A stretch of DNA of 7,133 nucleotides, taken from positions 1-7,133 of the forward strand of contig CACZQQ010000410.1 of the NCBI GenBank assembly GCA_902783355.1, written 5' to 3'. This document shows, one piece after another, positions 1-4,966 of the stretch (positions are counted from its first letter, which is position 1; each line of letters opens with the position of its first letter). Both the position numbers and the translations under genes were made by a program. The stretch comes from an uncultured bacterium. Its GTDB lineage: Bacteria; Verrucomicrobiota; Lentisphaeria; Oligosphaerales; Oligosphaeraceae. The notes under the pieces were generated by a model. The model worked only from the letters and a program-made list of their open reading frames with translations, did not search any database and had not been told where the DNA came from.

Positions 1-145
1 CGTTCGGCGGCGGAATCACGATGGAGTAGGAGGGTTTGCTGCTGGCGGGGTCGGCGTGGAAATAGCCGCGCTTCTCCCATTCGGCGTACCACTTGCCCTC
101 CACTTCGGCGGGCGTGTAGGCTTTTGAAAGCGTCTCTTCGCTCAT
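1..145 (-). CDS. valS: Valyl-tRNA synthetase, N-terminal fragment (cut by left window edge)
   Basis: ValS charges tRNA-Val with valine in the cytoplasm. It is a class I synthetase of the Ile/Leu/Val group. Only the first 48 codons are visible. They begin MSEETLSKAYTPAEVEGKWY and reach YSIVIPPPN at the edge. The pattern 'Y-x-P-x-E-V-E-x-K-W-Y', then GYFHAD, then SIVIPPPN is the characteristic start of bacterial ValS; in the family the PPPN run is followed by VTG and the HIGH-type ATP-binding motif, which would lie just outside the window. The ATG at 145 is chosen because the family homology begins right at it. No Shine-Dalgarno sequence precedes it. The gene follows the thioredoxin-like gene after 55 A+T-rich bases, so it could be read through or have its own promoter. 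Completeness cannot be judged. Confidence 0.93.
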   Translation of the reverse strand, partial: MSEETLSKAYTPAEVEGKWYAEWEKRGYFHADPASSKPSYSIVIPPPN

Positions 146-200
146 GGTCGTTCAGTCTTTTGTGGGTTCTACTATATTAAGGAATGTACAAAGGCAGAAT
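146..200 (-). promoter_or_regulatory. A+T-rich gap before valS, possible promoter
   Basis: This 55-base gap is visibly poorer in G+C than everything around it. On the minus strand it contains TTAATATAGT, with a good -10-like hexamer TATAGT at 176-171, about 25 bases before the valS ATG. No good -35 hexamer stands at the usual 16-18 base distance: TTCTGC at 199-194 matches TTGACA only at the first two bases, and TTGTAC at 191-186 is too close. I see no strong hairpin followed by a T-run, so there is no evident terminator for the upstream gene, and no T-box leader would fit in this space. It is a weak candidate, resting mainly on the base-composition dip. Confidence 0.25.
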
Positions 201-1052
201 TTAATGCGTATTGCGGGTTCTGCCGGACATTCCGCCTCGCGGCTTGGGTGGACGTTGTGGCTTGCCTTGCGGCGGAACTGGCTGCTGCGGGGGACGCGCC
301 TCCGGCTGCGGCTTGCCGCCCGGCTGATGGTGTGGCGGCGGACCCGGCTGATGGTGTGGCGGCGGTGGACCCGGCAGGTGGTGTGGCGGCGGCGGGCCCG
401 GCTGGTGGTGTGGCGGCGGTGGACCCGGCAGGTGGTGTGGCGGCGGGCCTGGCAGGTGGTGGTGGTGCGGCGGCGGGGCGAACCGCTGCCGTTCAAGGGA
501 GATCTTCATCCATCTGTTGTAGCTGTCCCTGCCGTGGTTGAGCACGTCGCTTCGTCCGCTGCTGGAGACGATTTCGCCTCGCGAGTCAATGATGATGAGG
601 GCGGGGATTCCACCGACATTCAACTGCCGCTTGAGTTGCTTGGCCAACTTCGAGTTGAAGGGGACTGCCGGCCATTTCATCTTCATGTCCCTCATGTAGT
701 GGTACATGTCCTTTTCGCTTTTGTCGAAGCTGACGAAGACGACCTCGAAGGGAATGTCGTTCTGGTTGCAGTGCCTGCGGAACTTGACCAGTTCGGGCGT
801 GAAGGCGCGGCAGGGACCGCACCAATGCGCCGAAAAATAGATGCCGATGAGCTTCTTTCCGCGGAGGTATTCCCTGGCCGCCTTCCTCTTGCCGCTGGCG
901 TCTGTCAGCTGCGCCCTTGTCAAGGCGTCCATGACGGACATGTGGGTGGTGACGATGGGCGGCGGCGCCAGCCTGAAGGGCGACTGGCCATGGAGGGAGA
1001 GGCAGGCCATGAGGGAAAGGCCTGTGATGAGGATGGTCAGATTCTTGTTCAT
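201..1052 (-). CDS. Exported thioredoxin-like (nucleoredoxin-type) protein with His/Pro-rich repeat tail
   Basis: This 283-residue protein is a predicted thiol-disulfide oxidoreductase acting outside the cytoplasm. Residues 1-23 form a signal sequence with one Lys and a hydrophobic core. Cys17 in LSLMAC resembles a lipobox, though Met at -2 is atypical, so it may be a lipoprotein or may be cleaved near HGQ. Residues about 40-185 form the thioredoxin-like domain: IYFSAHWCGPC holds the redox centre Cys78-Gly-Pro-Cys81, and GGIPALIIID holds the expected cis-proline Pro150. The FSAHWCxPCRxFTP context and VSFDKSE resemble the nucleoredoxin/tryparedoxin-like branch rather than classical TrxA. Residues 192-245 are a repeat of PG-PPP(P)-HH-(L/Q), followed by a Pro/Gln/Arg/Lys-rich end. 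ATG 1052 is preceded by GGAG only 4 bases upstream, the only Shine-Dalgarno-like site in the window. The gene lies 43 bases after hrpB. Its substrate is unknown. The fold call is firm; export is likely; metal binding by the tail is inference. Confidence 0.88.
   Translation of the reverse strand: MNKNLTILITGLSLMACLSLHGQSPFRLAPPPIVTTHMSVMDALTRAQLTDASGKRKAAREYLRGKKLIGIYFSAHWCGPCRAFTPELVKFRRHCNQNDIPFEVVFVSFDKSEKDMYHYMRDMKMKWPAVPFNSKLAKQLKRQLNVGGIPALIIIDSRGEIVSSSGRSDVLNHGRDSYNRWMKISLERQRFAPPPHHHHLPGPPPHHLPGPPPPHHQPGPPPPHHLPGPPPPHHQPGPPPHHQPGGKPQPEARPPQQPVPPQGKPQRPPKPRGGMSGRTRNTH
318..479 (-). repeat. In-frame tandem repeat encoding the His/Pro tail (24/27-base units)
   Basis: This is a run of five near-identical units inside the thioredoxin-like gene plus a partial sixth. 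Read as protein they are HHLPGPPP, HHLPGPPPP, HHQPGPPPP, HHLPGPPPP, HHQPGPPP and then HHQPGG, preceded by an extra HH. Units are 27 bases, or 24 where one Pro codon is missing, and Leu or Gln at the third position differs by one base (CTG/CAG type codons). The array carries 14 histidines as one HHHH and five HH pairs. The near-identity at the DNA level suggests recent expansion by slippage or unequal recombination, so copy number may vary between strains. All length changes visible here are multiples of three and keep the frame. Confidence 0.9.
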
Positions 1053-1095
1053 GGGGCTCCGTGTCGCGGGGGGATTGTTGTGGGACGGGCGGAGG

Positions 1096-3636
1096 CTACC
1101 TCCATTCGTGCTTGGGGTAGCGGCGGGAAAGCTGTGTCTTCATGGCGGGGTAGTGGACTGCCCAGAAGCGTGGCAGGTCGTCGGTGATCTGCACCGTGCG
1201 AAAATTGGGCGCCAGAATGTCCAGCAGGACCTTGGCGCGGCCGTTGGCAACGGTGACCGGCCCCGCCAGGTCGTAGAGCTCCTGGATGCGGGCACGCCCC
1301 TTGGGCGGCTGCCCGGGCGTGTAGGACAGCTTCATCTTGCGCCCCCTGGGCAGCGGGAGCGTTGTTGGAGCGAGTCTGTTTACTTGAGAAAGTTGTGTTG
1401 AATCCAGAAGCGCCTGCAAGTAGGGCAGGACAGGCTTGTTGCGGACAGCGGCGTAGCGCGTCTCCCCTTGGCAGAGGGCATGCCGCACCTGCGCGCGGTC
1501 GTTCTCGTCGAAGGAGGGAAGCCCCATCTCGGGAAAGAGGCCCTTGAGGAAAAGGACACGGCTGATGAAGGCGTCGCACTCCTCGTCCCATCCCAGCAGG
1601 GGCATGTTGTTGCTCTCCAGCTGTTCGCACAGCATTTGCGCGGCCTTGTCGGGCGGCGGATCGTTGCGCGTGGATTCCTCGATGACGACATCCAGGCAGC
1701 TCAGCGAACGGCGTCGCAGGACTTGCTGGCGCGTGTTGTCCCAGACGCATTCGTCGGTCTCCACCAGAGAATCCGTGAAATGCTCCCAGAGCCATTCTTC
1801 GCGGACGCCGGAGGCCAGCGAGAGGTGCATTGCGCCGCCGCCTTCGCGGAGGTCGCCGGCCACCAGAAGCGGCTCGTCGCGGCAGACGCTGGCGGCGTCC
1901 AGCGTGGCGCGTCTGCGTCCCGCCATCTCGCAGACCAGGGTCCCCATGTCGACACGGTGGCAGAGGCGGTCGGGAAAGGCCATCAGCAGCGCCAGCGCCA
2001 GCGCGCTTTCGGCGTCCGCGGACTGCGCCTTGTCGGCTGCCTCGTCCCGTCTCTGCGGCTTGATGTTCAGGTAGTAGTCCGTGGCGCGGGCGATTTCGCG
2101 GGCCGCGCCGCCGTTGATGCCCAGGCGGTTGCAGAATTCAGGCGCGAAGGAGGCGTGGCGCGCCTGCCGCACAAGGGCCAGCTGGCACAGGAAGTCGGAT
2201 TCCGGTGGCGGGGCGGCCTCGCTATGGGGACGGTGCCCTCGGCGGAAATGGTCGCTGTCGGCGGGAAGGTGGCGGCTGGAGAGGAGGAGGGGCCTTTCCG
2301 TGAGAAGGGCGGCCGCGCCGCAGGCCAGCTCGTAGCATCCGCTCTGCAGGCCTGCATGGAGCAGGAGCGCCAGGCGCGGGTGCAGGGGAAACTCGCGCAG
2401 CTGCTGTCCCAGCGGCGTCAATTGTCCGTCGGCGTCGACAAGGGCAAGCCGATGCAGGAGGGCCTCCGCCGCGGCGACGGCATTCTCCGGAGGTGTTTCG
2501 AACCACGGAAATTCATTCGGCTTCGCGAAGCCGCAGGCGTGGATGGTCAGGAGGGCGTCCGCCAAGTCCATGCGGCGGATTTCCGGCGTGGTCTGCGGCG
2601 TCTTGTGGTCCTGCTCTAGGGCGGACCAGAGGCGCAGGCAGGTGCCGGGGGCCTCGCGGCCGGCGCGGCCCGCGCGCTGCTCGGCGGAGGCCGCGGAAAC
2701 GGGCAGAAGTTCCAGCACGTCCACGCCCCGTGAAGGCTCGTAGCGGTTCAGTTTGACCAGGCCGGAATCGATCACATGCCGCACGCCGGGGATGGTCAGG
2801 CTTGTCTCCGCAATGTTGGTGGCGACGATCACCTTGCGGCGTGAACATGGCGCCATGACCTCGTGCTGCGCCTCGGGCGGCAGGGCGCCATGGAGAGGCA
2901 GAAACGACAGCAGCTCGCCGCGGACGCCGGCCTGGAGGGCGTCGATGCAGCGGCGGATCTCGCCTGCGCCGGGCATGAAGACCAAAATGTCGCCCGAATC
3001 CCTGCGGTCAAGGATTTCCTGCACGCCTCGCCTCGCCTCGGCGTAGATGTCTGCCGGGCCGTTGCGCCTCTGGATGTAGCGGATGTCGACGGGAAAACAA
3101 CGTCCGTTTGCTGTAAATGTTTGGCAATCAGTAAGATATGAAACGATCTGCTCCAGCGCGAGGGTGGCGCTCATGACAACCAGCCGCAGGTCGGTCCGGC
3201 TCCGCCGCCGAAGGCTCTGGGCGAGGGCCAGGGCCAGGTCGGCGTTGATGGTGCGCTCGTGGAACTCGTCGAAGACGAGGGCGCCGAAATCGCGCAGCTC
3301 CTCTGGCTCGAGAAGCATCCGCACAAGGATCCCCTCGGTGACGAAGAGGAGGCGTGTCTGGGCGGAGACGGCGCGCTCGAAGCGGGTCACATAGCCGACT
3401 TCGCCGCCGGCGCGGCCGCCTCGCTCGGAGGCCACGCGCTCCGCCAGCACACGCGCCGCCAGCCGCCTCGGCTGGAGGACGAGAATTCTCTTCTCCGTCG
3501 GCAGGATGTCCAGCAGCCACTGGGGCAGCTGCGTGGATTTGCCGGAGCCGGTGGGCGCGGCGACTGCGGCCGTCGCGCCGGACGCGCCCATGGCCTGACG
3601 GAAGGCCGCCTCGATTTCATAGATGGGGAGCGGCAT
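1096..3636 (-). CDS. hrpB: ATP-dependent RNA helicase HrpB (DEAH/RHA-type)
   Basis: This 846-residue cytoplasmic helicase of superfamily 2 is slightly longer than the roughly 810-820 residues I recall for E. coli HrpB. All core motifs are present in order: Walker A APTGSGKST at 27-35, motif Ia LQPRRLAA at 54-61, the Walker B box as DEFH at 123-126 (DEFHER is typical of HrpB, in place of DEAH), SAT at 156-158, LVFMPG at 218-223, ATNIAETSLTIPG at 272-284, and the arginine-finger motif QRAGRAGR at 320-327. The winged-helix and helical-bundle region follows, with LTPLGQQLREFPLHPRL at 406-422. The last 78 residues match the HrpB-specific C-terminal domain, with LSYTPG, GRARIQELY, ITDDLPRFW and the terminal RYPKHEW. 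This end separates it from HrpA. The ATG at 3636 lies 18 bases after the waaA stop and has no Shine-Dalgarno sequence. The family's physiological role is poorly defined. The reading frame is intact and catalytic residues look complete. Confidence 0.95.
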   Translation of the reverse strand: MPLPIYEIEAAFRQAMGASGATAAVAAPTGSGKSTQLPQWLLDILPTEKRILVLQPRRLAARVLAERVASERGGRAGGEVGYVTRFERAVSAQTRLLFVTEGILVRMLLEPEELRDFGALVFDEFHERTINADLALALAQSLRRRSRTDLRLVVMSATLALEQIVSYLTDCQTFTANGRCFPVDIRYIQRRNGPADIYAEARRGVQEILDRRDSGDILVFMPGAGEIRRCIDALQAGVRGELLSFLPLHGALPPEAQHEVMAPCSRRKVIVATNIAETSLTIPGVRHVIDSGLVKLNRYEPSRGVDVLELLPVSAASAEQRAGRAGREAPGTCLRLWSALEQDHKTPQTTPEIRRMDLADALLTIHACGFAKPNEFPWFETPPENAVAAAEALLHRLALVDADGQLTPLGQQLREFPLHPRLALLLHAGLQSGCYELACGAAALLTERPLLLSSRHLPADSDHFRRGHRPHSEAAPPPESDFLCQLALVRQARHASFAPEFCNRLGINGGAAREIARATDYYLNIKPQRRDEAADKAQSADAESALALALLMAFPDRLCHRVDMGTLVCEMAGRRRATLDAASVCRDEPLLVAGDLREGGGAMHLSLASGVREEWLWEHFTDSLVETDECVWDNTRQQVLRRRSLSCLDVVIEESTRNDPPPDKAAQMLCEQLESNNMPLLGWDEECDAFISRVLFLKGLFPEMGLPSFDENDRAQVRHALCQGETRYAAVRNKPVLPYLQALLDSTQLSQVNRLAPTTLPLPRGRKMKLSYTPGQPPKGRARIQELYDLAGPVTVANGRAKVLLDILAPNFRTVQITDDLPRFWAVHYPAMKTQLSRRYPKHEWR

Positions 3637-3654
3637 CTATTTGACAGTTTGACG

Positions 3655-4947
3655 CTAGAGGGCGTCGATGATGTCCAGGGTGCGGGCGATGGCACCGCGG
3701 TGCTTGTCCACGGTGCGGCGGGCATTGGCGCCCAGCTCGGCCCGTAGGGCCGCGTCCGTGGCCAGCCGCCTCAGCGCGTCGATGAAGGCTTCGTCCCCGT
3801 CCACCACCAGGCCGGCCTTCTCCGCCTGGAAGATGGCGTCCACCTGCCGGAAGTTCTCCATGTGAGAGCCGTAGAGGAGGGCCTTTGCGAAGATGGCGGC
3901 CTCGATGATGTTGTGTCCGCCGGTCTGCCCGCAGAGGCTCTTGCCGACGAAGCAGATGTCCGACGACTGGTAGAAGCCTGTCAGCTGCCCCGTGGTGTTG
4001 ACCAGGAGCACGTCCACAGGGGCGGGGCAGGGGGCGGCACCATCAATGGGCTTGACGGACTGCCAGGCGAGGCCGGCCTCCGTGATGACCTTGACGACTT
4101 CCGCGCCGCGTTCCGCGTGCCGCGGCACAAGCACCATCTTCAGCGTCGGGCAGGCCTGGCGCACCTCCTTGATGGCGCGGCACATGAGCGCCTCTTCGCC
4201 GGAATGCGTGCTGCCGGCGCAGAAGACGAGCCGCTCGCCGTCGCCGAAGGCCGCGTCCAACGCCGCGCTCGTGTCCTGGCCGCCCTTGTCGGGAATCTGG
4301 TCGAACTTGACGGTGCCGACGGCGTGGATGCGCGCGTCCTCGCCGATGACGCGCCGGACGCGCGCCGCGTCGTCCTCCGTCTGCATGCACAATGCGGCGA
4401 AGGAGCGGAAGATGGGGCGGAAGACGAAGCCCCAGCGGGCGTAGCCGGCGCTGGACTTGTCCGACATGCGGCCGTTGACAAGGACGACCTTGACGCCGCG
4501 CCGCGCCGCCTGGCGGATGAGCTGCGGCCAGATCTCAACTTCGAAGATGGCGAGAATGCGCGGATGGACGAGGTTGAGCGCATGGCGCACCATCCACCAG
4601 CAGTCCAGCGGGCAGTAGATGACGACCACCTGCGGCGGCATCTTCTTGAGGGCGGTCGCGAAGGCGGTGGACGTCCCGCAGGAGAAGACAAGCTCCTCGG
4701 CGGGATGCCGCTGGAGCCAGCTCTGGACGAAGGAGACGGCCTCCACCGTCTCGCCGACGCTGACCGCGTGGAGCCAGACAGGCGACTTCAGTGCCTTCAG
4801 GCGCGCTTTGACGGCGGCGGGGAAGAAGCCGAACCTCTCCCAGAAGTCGACCGTGAGGCCGCCGCGCCGAATGAAATGCACGGCATAGAAGGGCAGGTAA
4901 AAGAGGAAGACGATGGGGAAGAGGAGGCTGTAGAGGAAGAGGAACAT
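3655..4947 (-). CDS. waaA: 3-deoxy-D-manno-octulosonic acid (Kdo) transferase
   Basis: WaaA (KdtA) transfers Kdo from CMP-Kdo to lipid IVA at the inner face of the inner membrane, starting the lipopolysaccharide inner core. The protein has 430 residues, close to the usual length of about 425. Residues 1-22 form a hydrophobic membrane anchor rich in Phe and Leu. The N-terminal domain has WERFGF at 36-41, whose Glu37 aligns with the Glu proposed as catalytic base in this family, then WLHAVSVGET at 58-67, FEVEIWPQ at 135-142 and NGRMSDKS at 158-165. The C-terminal GT-B domain has GTVKFD at 211-216, STHSGEE at 246-252, LVPRHAER at 273-280 and FVGKSLCGQTGGHNIIEA at 333-350, the nucleotide-sugar binding loop. 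I chose ATG 4947 because the anchor begins there. The frame is open 46 codons further upstream, but that part is Arg/Ser/Pro-rich, unlike WaaA, and overlaps the end of the TPR gene. No Shine-Dalgarno is visible. The number of Kdo residues added cannot be read from the sequence. Confidence 0.95.
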   Translation of the reverse strand: MFLFLYSLLFPIVFLFYLPFYAVHFIRRGGLTVDFWERFGFFPAAVKARLKALKSPVWLHAVSVGETVEAVSFVQSWLQRHPAEELVFSCGTSTAFATALKKMPPQVVVIYCPLDCWWMVRHALNLVHPRILAIFEVEIWPQLIRQAARRGVKVVLVNGRMSDKSSAGYARWGFVFRPIFRSFAALCMQTEDDAARVRRVIGEDARIHAVGTVKFDQIPDKGGQDTSAALDAAFGDGERLVFCAGSTHSGEEALMCRAIKEVRQACPTLKMVLVPRHAERGAEVVKVITEAGLAWQSVKPIDGAAPCPAPVDVLLVNTTGQLTGFYQSSDICFVGKSLCGQTGGHNIIEAAIFAKALLYGSHMENFRQVDAIFQAEKAGLVVDGDEAFIDALRRLATDAALRAELGANARRTVDKHRGAIARTLDIIDAL

Positions 4948-4966
4948 GGCGGGGGAATGTGGACTG

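Noticed and set aside
1053..1095. Possible terminator between hrpB and the thioredoxin-like gene
   Set aside because: The 43 bases contain C- and G-runs but no stable stem followed by a T-run on the minus strand.
144..1187. A 347-codon open frame on the plus strand across the thioredoxin-like gene, with repeated Trp/Arg/Val segments
   Set aside because: It is the antisense image of the His/Pro repeat and the thioredoxin domain. The minus-strand frame has a signal sequence, an active site and a known fold; this one has no recognisable domain.
1468..2619. A 383-codon plus-strand frame opposite hrpB
   Set aside because: High G+C codon bias keeps the complementary frame open. The minus strand encodes complete helicase motifs, and this frame shows no family features.
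3640..3653. Short direct repeat TTTGAC-AG-TTTGAC in the gap between waaA and hrpB
   Set aside because: Two six-base copies in an 18-base gap could occur by chance, and no -10 element at a proper distance makes it a promoter.
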